Of a DNA stretch of 64,000 nucleotides, positions 24,601-35,546 are shown in pieces. The notes under the pieces were generated by a model. The model made no database searches. It was not told where the DNA came from and worked only from the letters and a program-made list of their open reading frames with translations. The first letter of the stretch is position 1; every line of letters begins with the position of its first letter. The translations under genes were made by a program, and so were the position numbers. The DNA comes from Apostichopus japonicus (lineage: Eukaryota; Echinodermata; Holothuroidea; Aspidochirotida; Stichopodidae), in assembly GCF_037975245.1 (NCBI RefSeq), contig NC_092562.1, positions 10,705,001 to 10,769,000 of the forward strand, read 5' to 3'.

Positions 24601-24665
24601 GAGAGTGTTGACCAATGCTGATTGAGTCCTATTCAGAGTGTAGGAGAATCAAGGTACATAAGACT
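21645..24665. repeat. 75/81-bp minisatellite, right array with higher-order repeat
   Basis: About 40 units of the same 75/81-bp repeat. Two stretches, about 21909-23045 and 23046-24263, repeat the same order of unit variants, with a higher-order period near 1137 bp. On the minus strand these leave open frames of about 350 and 400 codons with a 25-residue period. It lies between E6 and E5, on the coding strand of the lectin-EGF gene, but no splice exon is evident. Confidence 0.95.
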
Positions 24666-24670
24666 ACATC

Positions 24671-25973
24671 TGCTTGGCTAATTTAACTTTAAGGGATATG
24701 GTAGACAAGGTTGAAAAATATAGCATTACTAAATCTTGTCATTCCATCTGCCCTATTATATGAGTCACACCAGGGCAAATTACAAATGCAACACACTATA
24801 CATTACAAGAACTTGAGTGAAGGTTTATTCCTTTATTTCTTTGTTTTTGAATAATTTGAGAAGAGAAGTCACAATTCAATTAATTCACATATAGTTTGCC
24901 AAGATAAATACCACAGAGGAACCATGTCAGTTTGGAACATATCAGTAACAGTTTAATAAGGTACTATTCACCCACATGCAGTTACCCAGTAAACTTCTTC
25001 ACTCGGCTTTGAAACTGATTGATCACAGTCCGAGCTCTCACAACAAACTACTCCTCTAACTGACATGAACAAAATGCATTTGTCTTTCCTATTATTTGGG
25101 TTTCATGTACCTTCTTATGAACAAATTAAGAAAAATCTGTATTTATTAAAGAGTAACAATGTATGAATAATTTAAGTCAAGTACTTGAAAGACTCTTTGG
25201 TTTTCCATCCTACACAATAGTAAATTCTGCTATCAATGAAGACTAAAAGAGGTACATAGGATATATACACATGAATTCACAATACTGACAGTCATAACCA
25301 TGACATATATAATTAAGGCTTACAAAAAAACAAAATTATAACTGAAAGTACTTAAATACATTAATAGAGTGCAATTTTTTCAAATATAGAGTCTGGTGCC
25401 TTGTACGTACATAAGTAGATGCATAGCTATGAATGGGAAGGTAAATACATAATGCTCGCCCATAATGCGTTTGATCAATGAGCCAAAAGATTGGCAAAAA
25501 CAAGTACATCGTCATGATTGTGTGATTATGGGAAAAAATAGCAGAAAAGATTCCTTACCGATAATCGAGGATGAATGCATAATGGGGCTTAAAGATTCCC
25601 CTGTGAGACAATATACAAGTACATCTCAGAAGTGTGAAACTTTATAACATTCCAACCATTCAATCCAAAAACTTGTTCCTCAATCGAAAGGGAATCATTT
25701 ATAAAGTACAGCGCAGCAAACAGCGATGTTAACTGGTCAAATCACTATACAACACAAAGGACACTGCCGTTTTTCCTTTTATTAAACATGAACTATAAGT
25801 TTATAAGAGACAAACTTAAAAAACTGCTACAGAAAATAGGAACGGTAAAGTCTTATCGTTACAGAAGACGAGTAATTAGTGGAATTTCGCGGTTTAAGTT
25901 TTTTTCAGAATAAATTGGTGAAGTGTCAATAGCGTAAATACTAACAGTGGAACAGTTTTATTTTGGTACATAC
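24671..25973. other. Intron sequence, no gene seen
   Basis: Between the right end of the minisatellite and E5. AT-rich, no repeats of note, no exon-like pattern. Confidence 0.6.
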
Positions 25974-26093
25974 CCACATTGCATGTGCTACCAGTCCAAC
26001 CAGCGGGGCAGTCACACTGTGCTGCCGTTAGACCCTCTGTACAGCTCCCACCATTCTGGCAGGATGTACCAATGCCAGAGCAGAAGTGATTGA
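25974..26093 (-). CDS. E5: EGF-like domain 1 (non-calcium type)
   Basis: 120 nt, phase 1-1. The core reads CQNGGSCTEGLTAAQCDC then PAGWTGSTCNV. This is the classic EGF form C-x-N-G-G-x-C...C-x-C-x-x-G-[WY]-x-G-x-x-C found in Notch-like and selectin-like proteins. The D-x-D-E-C start and the hydroxylation motif are absent, so it probably does not bind calcium. A lectin domain followed at once by this EGF type recalls the selectin order, but the later EGF array does not fit selectins. Confidence 0.88.
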
Positions 26094-26383
26094 CTAGACA
26101 AGAAGAGGAATAGTGAGGCAATAAATGAACAAAGAGGAAACACATGGAGTTGCACAGCTCATCCCAAAATTTGGTTAATTATGGCTATACTTATATGTTA
26201 TCATCACTTCACTGCACAACGTCATATACCCACCAATTGTTTTAAGTACATTACCAATCGGGAACACCTTTTTCAACCTTTATAACTCTGAACATTGCAA
26301 GTTACTATACTTCCTGCATGGGTAATTGACCCTTCTCTTTTAGTACCTCTGTTGACAAAAAGTTACAACTTGGTTTCTACCAG

Positions 26384-26408
26384 GTTATATATATATATAT
26401 ATATAGGT

Positions 26409-26474
<66 letters not shown>
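26384..26474. repeat. (TA)n microsatellite
   Basis: Almost pure TA dinucleotide, interrupted once by AGGTTATAT. It lies in the intron between E4 and E5. Confidence 0.97.
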
Positions 26475-26476
<2 letters not shown>

Positions 26477-27144
26477 GCATTCCAAAGGTGTCAGGGACCA
26501 ATCATGGAAACCAAAAAGGGCATTTGGGCTGACAATGGGGGTCAGTATAAGAACCGTATCATAACTATTGATTTACACACTTACGTTCTTTAATGGATAA
26601 TTCATAAAGTATACATGTTTCCAGATCTACATATACCACAGCAAGTATTTTGTGCTGTGGAACGGCACTTTACACAGCTGGACACCCTGTGCATATGAAA
26701 ATGTACAACAAAAACATTCAAAAGACCCAACACTTTGTCTCAGCATTGACTTTTGAAGGCCAATCAAAATAAATCACTTCACCTGGCAAAGACCTGCATT
26801 TTACCTATGAGAAAATATCACATCAAATAAACACAATGCAATTGTTGAGAGTTAACCCCAGGGTCAGATTGCCCATCACTTAGACAATATCTTAGTACAA
26901 AGGTTTATATGTATTGAGATCAAAATATTCCTTTTTATTACAATATAGCTGTTTTACATTTGGTGGATTAAGTTGATTAATTCTAATGAAATAGCTCCAA
27001 CCTTTTCAGATTGTTGAACAAACTGCTACATGCATGCATGGGTAAACTATACCTCTACCTTACTTGTAGAGATTAAACTAATATTTGAAGCCAGACACAT
27101 ATTCTTCTGGACCTGATATCCATAATATACTAAATAAGACTCAC
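26475..27144. other. Intron sequence, no gene seen
   Basis: AT-rich intron between the (TA)n tract and E4. Nothing recognisable. Confidence 0.6.
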
Positions 27145-27272
27145 CAGGTCGTTCACATATGAATCCTGATTGAACATCACAATCCCTATCGTACCATTCA
27201 AGAGTAACAGCTTCAACAGCAACACACAGTTCTATAACAGAATTTGGCGTTGGTTGAGCAGGAGCCCAATTG
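27145..27272 (-). CDS. E4: C-terminal part of C-type lectin domain
   Basis: Phase 2 in, phase 1 out, 128 nt. The peptide NWAPAQPTPNSVIELCVAV continues to EWYDRDCDVQSGFICERP. It shows the end of a CTLD: N-W-x-P, a cis-proline loop, E-x-C-V, W-x-D-x-x-C and F-I-C-E. The sugar-site triplet usually EPN or QPD reads QPT, and the usual WND reads WYD, so calcium-dependent sugar binding is uncertain. The exon joins EGF-1 in phase 1. Confidence 0.88.
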
Positions 27273-28211
27273 CTGTCAGAGCAAAACAATGATATGGTGC
27301 ATTATAAAGATAACTATGAAAATACAAAATGCTAGGTACGGTACTTAAAACAAGCAATTCCAAATGTTAGTCAATTTGATCATAACAGTATGTATATGTG
27401 CCATTTGACGGATTGATAAATCGCCGAGTTTGAAAGTAAGACTTTAATACAGGATCACAAGCAAGTTGCTCACAAACACCCACGACATGCCGGATGAACT
27501 TGGTGATTGGCTAGTTCAAGGTTCCACTTGTGCTGTTTGAGAAAGTGCCTTCTCAAGAAATGTATATAAAAAACTTAAAGGTGATTATAACAATTTAGTC
27601 TGACTTGAAACGTTGAATTATATATATACATATCTCATTCTACATTCATTACGAACATTATTGTTCAACTCACAACACCGTTATCTGCAGTCAGAGACCA
27701 GAGCAGCTTGATTTTCAAGTCTTGGGGAACTATATGAGCTGATTTGACAGGCTGGTTCACAAGTCTTCCATAAACAGACATGTGGACCCTTCAATAGGTA
27801 TACCTATTGACTATAGTCACCATCATGATGAGGAATGCATGAAACAACTACAAACTGCATTTATACAAGTAACAAATTCTAGGGTGCATGGTAGTTAGGC
27901 AATACCCTAACACAGAACCAAAGCTAAAATACACTGGTACTAGCACTTTCTTATTTGCCTTAGTGAACTTTTAAGTGTTGGCTATTATATGTACTTCTTT
28001 ACAAAGGCATTGTTTCCATTCGACTTAATTAAAATGGATATGAAATATTGAAATCCGATACTTTGGCAGTTTGCATAATAACGAAAACATCCTAAGGGTG
28101 ACATGAAAAGAATAAGAGATTTCACAGAAGCGTTGACAGACTGATCATTTCATTATCATGAAGTATTTTTATGGCTTCCCATGAAATAGAAAACCAAAAT
28201 GGCACACTTAC
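27273..28211. other. Lectin intron between E3 and E4
   Basis: 939-bp phase-2 intron inside the lectin domain. No repeat or RNA gene seen. Confidence 0.65.
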
Positions 28212-28324
28212 GTTTCCACTGGAACGGTTCCATCATCCCATTCAAAACTTGATCGATTAATTTGGTTTAGACCAATGTGGTAAAATGTGATATTCACTTG
28301 AGGAAGAATGTTGGTGACTGCACT
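28212..28324 (-). CDS. E3: middle of C-type lectin domain
   Basis: Phase 0 in, phase 2 out, 113 nt. The peptide includes ITFYHIGLNQINRSSFEWDD followed by GTVPVE. This is the CTLD core: the IGL strand (usually WIGL), then F-x-W-D-D-G. Two N-glycosylation sequons are visible (NIT and NRS). The split codon AC|C with E4 gives Thr, so the domain continues TNWAP. The donor is GTAAGT and the acceptor CAG. Confidence 0.85.
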
Positions 28325-29249
28325 CTGCAAAGGAAATAAAGCATAATTTTCAAGTATTGATTTGTCACTTTATAGGAATGCAGGAAGTGTTAAAGGGCTT
28401 CCTGAAGTCTTACAGTGATAGTCATGATCATATAAAGACATTCTAAGGAAAGAGAGACAACAAAGGTTTCCTCTTCTTTCCCTAGCTGTGATTTGAATCC
28501 GTCGACAAGCATAATGTGTATCAGGTGCCACCGCACCATGGAGATTGGAAAGAGTGCAATGGGACATTCCAGATGTCAATTTATTGTTAAAGAGAACATT
28601 ATGTGTGTTGAAAGAAATGTCCTTCTGTAATCAGTGAATGGGTAGAAGAATCTTGAACAGATTATAGGAAATAAATTATCCAGTTTGGCATCACAGAATG
28701 CTAGTAAATGGTCAATTGCAAATTGCTATCCAAGTACAAATGTAACGCCGGGGAAAAGGATGTTTGGTGGTGTCATTCCTGGGGGGTGGGGTGATGGGAG
28801 CTCCGGGTCTCTGCCGATGACTACAAGAATGGAATGGACACAATGGTTTTTGTACTAGTCCATGTGTATTAAATCTACTAGCGTGTTCTCTGACACCGAC
28901 TAGCGAGCTCTGCGTAAAAAGGAAAGGAAAACAATGTCTCATAAGTAAAAGCCATCTACAAATAAGATAAAGTGAAAATCTTAACATTCCAAGAATAAGG
29001 AGCAGCATGGCAAACAATTAAGTAAGACACTTAAATAAATGAAAGTAAAACTTAGGGACGGTTACACTGAATGAGAACGCTCCTATAAAAGTTAATTAGG
29101 TATCTTTGACTGACTGACGAGTAATCCTCCTCCAATCTGGTCTATCTGCTGCGCAACTTTCAACAGCTTGGGTTGTCATACCTAGGTCTTTCTGGATTAG
29201 GTTCTTCCATCTTGAAGGTGGTCGTCCTGGAGGTCTTGGCTTGCTGAAG

Positions 29250-30791
29250 TCATTCTTGAATGCTTGATATGGAAGCCCATTTCAGACGTCTCTTGCAGAT
29301 TGCAGCATTGATGGTAGTTGTTACATTCAGCCTTTGTCTGATGGTGTTGTTCCTCACTTTATCTACGATGGAGACACCCAGTATTGCTCTGAGACATCTC
29401 ATTTCAAAGACATCAAGTCGATGACGATCTTTTTCACGGAGTGCCCAGGATTCAGAGCTGTATGTTGCTATTGGCAGAATGAGGGCCTGGTAAATCCTTA
29501 CTTTCAGGGATCTGGTGATGTCATGGTTTGACCAGATGGTATTTTTCAGTCTTCCAAAAGCCCAGGAAGCCAACCTTATGCGGCGTTTGACGTCTTCTTC
29601 CATTGAGGGGACATTGCTGCCCAGGAAGACAAAGTTGTCAACTTTCTCAACAGGTACTTGGTTAAGGAGAACATCTTTGGTGTCTTCAGACATTATTTTA
29701 CACTTTGTTGGGTTGATTTTCATTCCCCATCTTGTGCATGCTTCTTGAAGTTTGTTGGTGGCCTCCTGTAGGCTGTCAAGGTCCATTTCTATGAGAGTGG
29801 TGTCATCAGCATAACGGATGTTGTTTATACATATGTTGCCCATCTTCAGACCTGAGTCAAGATTTTGTATCTCTTTCATGACAAACTCCAGGTAGATGTT
29901 GAAGAGACAGGGAGGTAGTAGGCAGCCTTGTCTGACACCAACTTGAACCTCAAACCACTCAGTGATCTTTCCATTCACCAATACAGAGCACTTTGTTTTC
30001 TCATACATCCTTGCTATGAGGTCTACTAGCTTTGGATCTACTCCAATTGAGCGCAGGCATTTCCAGAGAGCCTCCCTCCAAATAGTGTCGAAGGCTGCTT
30101 TGAAGTCCACAAAGTTCCAGTGAAGCGGTATTTTCCTCTCTTTGGCTTTTTCAAAGATCTGGCGGACTGTGAAGATGGCATCTGTTGTTCCTCTGGAGGC
30201 TCTGAATCCGCACTGCTCCTCACTGAGGTGGTTTTCTACAGTATCTTGGATTCTAGTAAGCAGCATCCTGCAGAAGACTTTTCCAGGGATGGACAGAAGA
30301 GTAATGGCTCTGTAATTGGCAGGATCAAGCTTGTCACCTTTCTTATAGACAGGAGTTACCAGACCTCTGCTCCAGTCTTCTGGGATCTCCCTATCTGACC
30401 AAGCTTTGTTGATGACTTTGAGGAGCATCTGATTCATCAGTGGTCCTCCTTCTTTTAATACTTCAGCTGGTATCCTGTCACAGTCACAGGCTTTATTGTT
30501 TTTCAGCTTTTTGACAGCCTCTTCTACTTCCTCTAGGGTAAAAGGTAAGCTTGTGGTATTACGGTTGACAGGCTCCGGGATGGTTTTAAGGATATCATCA
30601 TCTCTGGGGAATTCTGTGTTTAGATGTTTGTTGAAATGGTTTTCCCAGCACTTCATCACTTCGTCTGGAGCTGTCCTTAGAATGCCTTGATTGTCTTTGG
30701 CTACAGCCTGGGTTGTTGTTTTCTCCCCAGCAAGCTTCCTCACTTTTTTGAAGAGGTCATGGCTGTTGTTCATACTATAGGCTTGTTCCAT
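29250..30791 (-). pseudogene. LINE reverse transcriptase region
   Basis: About 513 codons with non-LTR RT motifs in order: RGLVTPVYKKGD, NYRAITLLSIPGKVF, EEQCGFRASRGTTD, FVDFKAAFDTIWR (first catalytic Asp), GVRQGCLLPPCLFN, IRYADDTTL (YADD catalytic pair), and LDVFEMRCLRAILG in the thumb/tail. The catalytic Asp residues are intact although the element as a whole is frame-broken. Codon frame ends at SSIQE where a shift leads into the C-terminal tail. Confidence 0.9.
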
Positions 30792-31131
30792 TTCAGAAAC
30801 ATCATTTTCTATGAGTTTCCTTTTCCACTGTTTTACCTCACCTTTTTGTTAAACGTCTTGTAGTTGTTCTTATTGGCTGCTGTAGGGTTGTTGAGCATCT
30901 CAACTCTAGCTTTCCTGCGGAGATGGCACATTTTTCTGACTTCTTCTGGCAGGCCTTTCACCAGTTTCATCCGCTGGTAACCTACTGTTTCTTCCGTGAC
31001 TTTGTTTGTGGTGTTTTTGAACTTTTCCCACAAGGTCTCAACATCTGTGTCCTCTAGATGTAGTAGAGGTTCAAAGGCACCTCCTATTTTTGCTCTGAAC
31101 TCCTCTGAAATCAGTGAATTGTGAAGTCTGC

Positions 31132-32226
31132 TTACATCATAGCTTTTTGGAGTTGTTTTAAGACGCTTGACCTTAACCGGTGCTGATAGTACTGTTGCCA
31201 GGACGAGGTTATGATCTGACCCACATCTGCTGAGCAGTGGGACCGGCAGTTCTTGAATGTAGTCAGGTTTTCTTGCTGGATAATAATGAAGTCAATCATA
31301 TTCTTGTACTTTCCACAAGGGGAGGTCCAAGTTACTGTCCTACAGTCTTTGTGCTGGAAATGTGTGTTGCACACTGTTAGCTTGTTGAGCATACAGAATT
31401 CTAACAGCTTTTCTCCACGCTCATTGATTTTTCCCAAGCCAAATCTACCCATTGCAGGGCTCCAGGTGTTCTGGTCTGTGCCTATTTTTGCATTGAAGTC
31501 GCCCATGAGGATGAGGCGCTCCCTCTTATTGACTTTCTGAAGGTGGTGCTGCAGCACATCATAGAATTGATCACTTTCTGCATGCGTCGAGGTCGGGGCA
31601 TATACTTGGATGATGTTAACTATCCCTTCCTTGGTTCTAAACTTGGCTGTGATAATCCTTGGTGACACTGACTCAAAGCTAACGAGGCAACTTAGTAGTG
31701 ACTGTGATATCAGGAGTCCCACACCTTCTCTCCCAATTCCGTCTTTCCTACAACCGAGTAAGGCGGTAAAATCCTCTTTGCTAATCATGGTGTCAGATTC
31801 AGTCAGGTGGGTTTCACTTAGTCCAAGGATGTCTGGGTTGAAACTTCTGGCTTCTTCCAGGAGAATTTCCCAATTACCTTCCTTTCTCAGTGTTCTGACA
31901 TTCCATGTCGCAATATTTAGATTACTGGAGCTCCTTTTCCCAGGTTCCTCAACAGTAGTTTTAGTCACAGTTGGTTCATTTGTCACAGATTGGCGTTTAT
32001 TGGTCACAAATTGGCGTTTGGTCGATTTCCGGTTACTTACGCTGGTCCTTGTCAAAGTTCGACTACTTACGCTGATTGGTTCATTCTCCTTTTTCTTAGC
32101 TGCAGCGTCTTCTTTTACCTGTGGAGATGGCAACCAAACATCCGGCGGATTCTTCGCACCCCTGCTACTCTGTTGCCAGCGAGTAGCCACCGGGACTCGG
32201 GGCCATAACGGGGAGTCGACTATCAT
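31132..32226 (-). pseudogene. LINE endonuclease region
   Basis: Endonuclease/exonuclease/phosphatase fold. Motifs in order: NIATWNVRTL (first metal site), DILGLSETHL (Glu of the active centre), IIQVYAPTS, ILMGDFNAKIG (Asp/Asn catalytic pair), and FIIIQQ near the end. The frame is lost before the final S-D-H motif, which should lie near 31225 in another frame (TGATCTGACCC on the plus strand). The N-terminal 110 residues are a basic Ser/Thr/Lys-rich linker. The displayed start need not be the real one. Confidence 0.85.
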
Positions 32227-32640
32227 GAAGGTTTAAGTTTACTCAACAGAGTTTATAGCTGGTAGAATAATGAAACTGGGCACGCGGCTACTGACTTCCC
32301 AGTAGAGGCTGGATGAACTCCTTGGACTCCTGTCCGATCTAAAGGAGCTCTTAGTCAGATCTTGGTCTTACTTCTGACAGGAGGTCCAGCACCTCCTCCA
32401 CACTCTGGAACTAGTGTTCCAGAGGGGGGCCTCAGTTCAGTCGCCGAGGGCTCGACCATGTGACAGGTGGTACCGGGTTACATGGTAACCGGTAGCAAGA
32501 GAGATCTCCTGACCTGACCTGAGATAGTAAAGTAACGTTGTGTTTTAGAACAATGGATTTCAAGGCTACCCCACGCCCTGAAGGGTCTCCCAATCTGAAG
32601 TTAGATTCTAACACAGGCCAGCTATGCCAAAAGGGCATGG

Positions 32641-34564
32641 CTCTACACAAACATGTATAGCAGTTTTGTACAAAGTATATATATATCCATAGTATTTAAA
32701 AAAAGACAAAATAATGACCCTTCAAATCTGCTACATAAATTTTTATCATTAAATCATTCCCTGAACACTATGAACCAGTTATCAAAAATATTCTGAAATT
32801 GAAAGTTAAAACATTCTCGTTGAGAAGCTGATATTTATCTAATTCATGACAAGACAACTATATAACTGAGATCGTAAAATATGTATCCTTTCATCTTGGA
32901 ACATTTATATCATGAAATTGTCCATTTGTTTGAGATGCCTGGACATTACATATTCAACAATAGCAGTTCCCATAACAGAGACTTACTGTTGGCTATGCAG
33001 GCAACATGCTCAGACCTATTCTTTCAGAACTTAACCGAATAAACTTCCTTCATTTCCTTTTGATGTCAGTTTGACAGTAGCTTATCCTTTGGTAAGATTT
33101 CTTTACTTCTCAGCTACATAGTTGAATTGATTTGCCAGCAAATAACATGCTAAATCACAGAGGTTCACTGCAGTGTAGCTGCCATCACCATGAAAATGCA
33201 CCAAGGATGCATCCACAGTCAAAATGTCAAACCACCAATTCTGACTTTGATTGATAGTCTTTTATGACAATCGTTGAGTCTCGTCTAACTTACAACTTTT
33301 ACTTATACTAAAGTTTGCTGTACTAATAGCCTAGCCTAACTGTTAGTCCAACACTATGCCCCATCTCCCCTGGGTCTCTGCAATGCACGTTCTAGTTATT
33401 GGCTAGGCCGTGTGTTGAAAGAAATCATTTACATAATACAAAGCTTGTTTGTTGGCCACAAGGTGTTACAAGGAAGAAGTTTTGATTAAATATATGTTAC
33501 GCACGGTTCCTAGTGTTGTACATAGAGCATAGCTTGTTTGTTGGCCACGAGTTGTTACAAGGAAGAACTTTGATTAAATATATGTTACGCAGGGTTCCTA
33601 GTGTTGTACATTTGTACATAGCTTGTTTGTTGGCCACGATGTGTTACAACTACAAGGAAGAACTTTGATTTAATATGTGTTACGCACGGTTCCTAGTGTT
33701 GTATATTTTTGTATCCTTCCGACTCTACGTTTCCGTGATCGGCCTCGCTTACTGATGTATTGCAGTTTTGTACACAGTATACCCCGAGAATATTTTTTTA
33801 AATATCTCCCCTGCATGGGTCTCTGCATGAGCGTTTTAGTTGTTGGCTAGTCCTGCGTACCTTGTGCAAGGCTATAGATGAAAGTATTAGTACTTAGTAG
33901 CCTAAGTCGAGGCCTAACCTAGTATGGAGTATGAGTAGGCCTATGACTATGACAGAATATTACTAGGCTACAGCAATTTACAGGTGGACTAATTTTTTAT
34001 TTACCATCTTGAAGCTCGCACTTTCCTTTGAAGCTAATGGTTATACTAGTAAGCGAAACTGCGCTAGCAATATGCAAAAGTATAGGTCTGTTTTTTTCTT
34101 TTCAGATAAATACTGTATGTACCTTTGAGGCCGATCCGAAGGTACGCAATGTCACTCGTATCGTCTTTGTGTCGGTAAGTCCAGTGTAACATGTTGGTGG
34201 CCTAGGCTAGGCCTGACATTAATACGAGTAGGCCGATGCTTTGAAAGTTAGTCTTCAACGACAACAGTACCTTTGCTTATTTTCAATTTTAACCCAGACT
34301 AGAGGCTTGCGTTTTGACATCGATGGACTAAAATGAAATATTTTGTTCATTGTTACGGTGCATTTTTACTTAACTAGCTAGGACTACCTGTGACAAGAGT
34401 TAACATATATGGTTGGTTGACATAACCCACTGAGTGATCGCTGTCTGCAATAATAGTAAGACATGATATAGTCTAGTACTATCTACTTTTTCAAGATTGA
34501 GTAGCATACGATCACAAACGCAACCGCGTCAGTGGAAAAATGAGCACACAGACTACACTTTCAA
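32641..34564. other. Lectin-intron sequence apart from the 90-bp triplicate
   Basis: AT-rich, with TAGGCCTA-type palindromic words near 33900 and 34200. No gene seen. Confidence 0.55.
33438..33715. repeat. Three tandem copies of a 90-95-bp unit
   Basis: Each unit has CTTGTTTGTTGGCCACRA, GTGTTACAAGGAAGAA and ACGCACGGTTCCTAGTGTTG. Copies start near 33447, 33533 and 33624. Part of the lectin intron. Confidence 0.85.
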
Positions 34565-34741
34565 CCAATCAGAACCGGTGTGAAGTTAGATATTTATTCC
34601 TCGTTCCTCGTTCGACATTCGCGAATGAATAACTGCTACCTATTCAGTTACTTATTCGACAATGGTATCGACGGAACACCTATGGCAAGACGAAAGCTTT
34701 CTTACAAGATGTTCAACATTTGTTCGTGGTAAGAGGTTTAC

Positions 34742-34970
34742 CAAGGGCGTAGGAACCGGGGGGCTGGGGGCGCCAGCCCCCCCAGTGAAAAATGTGGAGG
34801 GGCGGAAGTATCATTCCGCCCCCCCCCCCCCCCGCTTCGCAAGTCAGAAAACCCCTTTTTCATTTCCAAATGAGAAAAAAAATCTCATTTGGAGCACCAA
34901 ATTGCATCTAAGGCCAGGTGAAAATACAAAATTTAGTTTACAAAATGGAGTGGGTGTTGAAGTGTGCTAT
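34742..34970 (-). mobile_element. hAT-like MITE, first half
   Basis: Homologous (inverted) to the intact MITE at 42006-42367, from the CAAGGGCGTAGGAACC terminus to TGTGCTAT. It continues at 38381. The two halves together are one MITE copy, later split by a 3.4-kb insertion. Its outer flanks GGTTTACC (34735-34742) and GGTTTATC (38530-38537) match at 7 of 8 bases. Confidence 0.78.
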
Positions 34971-35546
34971 CACCCCGTATTCTCGTCACATAAGAAAAAT
35001 GGATCGATTTCACCAAACCTGCCTCAGGAAAATTTTCAACATTACATGGCAACAGAAGGTTCCTGATACAGAAGTACTTCAGAGATCAAAATTACCCAGC
35101 ATTGGTGCAATAGTAATGAAATCTCAACTATGGTGGGCTGGTAACTTAAATTGGTCCGTATACCTGACGACAGAATGCCCAAGAAGTTATTCTATTCCGA
35201 ACTTAAATGTGACCAGCGCTCTCTGAATGGACAGTACAAGAGGTACAAGGACTCTTTAAAGATTTACCTGAATCGCTGTAACATAGCCACTGACTCCTGG
35301 GAGCAAGTAGCACATGATCGCAACCTTTGGCGCCGGTCTGTTCATGTTGGCACTGATGCATATGAGACCAGCCGTATCCAGGGAGCAGAAGCAAACGGAG
35401 CCCAGCGTAAATTACGCAGTTCAAATCAACCTGAGTCATTTGAGTTTTTCTGTCACCCATGCAACAGAAGTTTCCCTGCAAGGATTGGCCTGATCAGCCA
35501 TCAGCGTGCCCACCAGCGAAATTCAATCGTAGTTAGAGGTAAATAG
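34971..35546 (+). pseudogene. LINE C-terminal fragment with C2H2-like finger
   Basis: Two overlapping frames form the tail of a different non-LTR element: YSRHIRKMDRFHQTCLRKIF and IPDTEVL-type sequence, then, after a small insertion near 35140, VRIPDDRMPKKLFY, TDSWEQVAHDRNLWR and a terminal finger FFCHPCNRSFPARIGLISH. This order is typical of LINE ORF2 tails (CR1/Jockey-like groups). It is 5'-truncated and frameshifted. It should not be read as a host zinc-finger gene. Confidence 0.78.

Larger units (their letters stand above)
17831..24670. repeat. Right copy of the EGF-cassette segmental duplication
   Basis: Direct copy of the segment at the left edge, shifted by 17826 bp at the first exon and 18228 bp at the third. 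It carries E8, E7 and E6. The 25-bp array is about 400 bp longer and the 75/81-bp array about 2 kb longer than in the left copy. Unequal exchange within the 17.8-kb unit is the simplest origin; a collapsed or misjoined haplotype in the assembly is the alternative. Confidence 0.92.
29100..32640 (-). mobile_element. RTE-type LINE, nearly full length, broken
   Basis: Minus-strand non-LTR retrotransposon inside the 13-kb lectin intron. From right to left: a 5' region (about 32230-32640), an apurinic-type endonuclease frame (31132-32226), a short linker frame (30833-31033), the reverse transcriptase (29250-30791), and a frame-shifted C-terminal tail at 29110-29250 (GRPPSRWKNLIQKDLG). The RT family and the LDVFEMRCLR tail region fit the RTE/BovB group. 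Frame breaks near 31130, 30810 and 29250 make it inactive. It inserted on the same strand as the host gene. Exact ends and target duplication were not resolved. Confidence 0.85.

Noticed and set aside
35151-35546. Stand-alone C2H2 zinc-finger gene
   Set aside because: The flanking sequence is the tail of a non-LTR retrotransposon ORF2; the finger is a known feature of such tails and the frame is broken just upstream.
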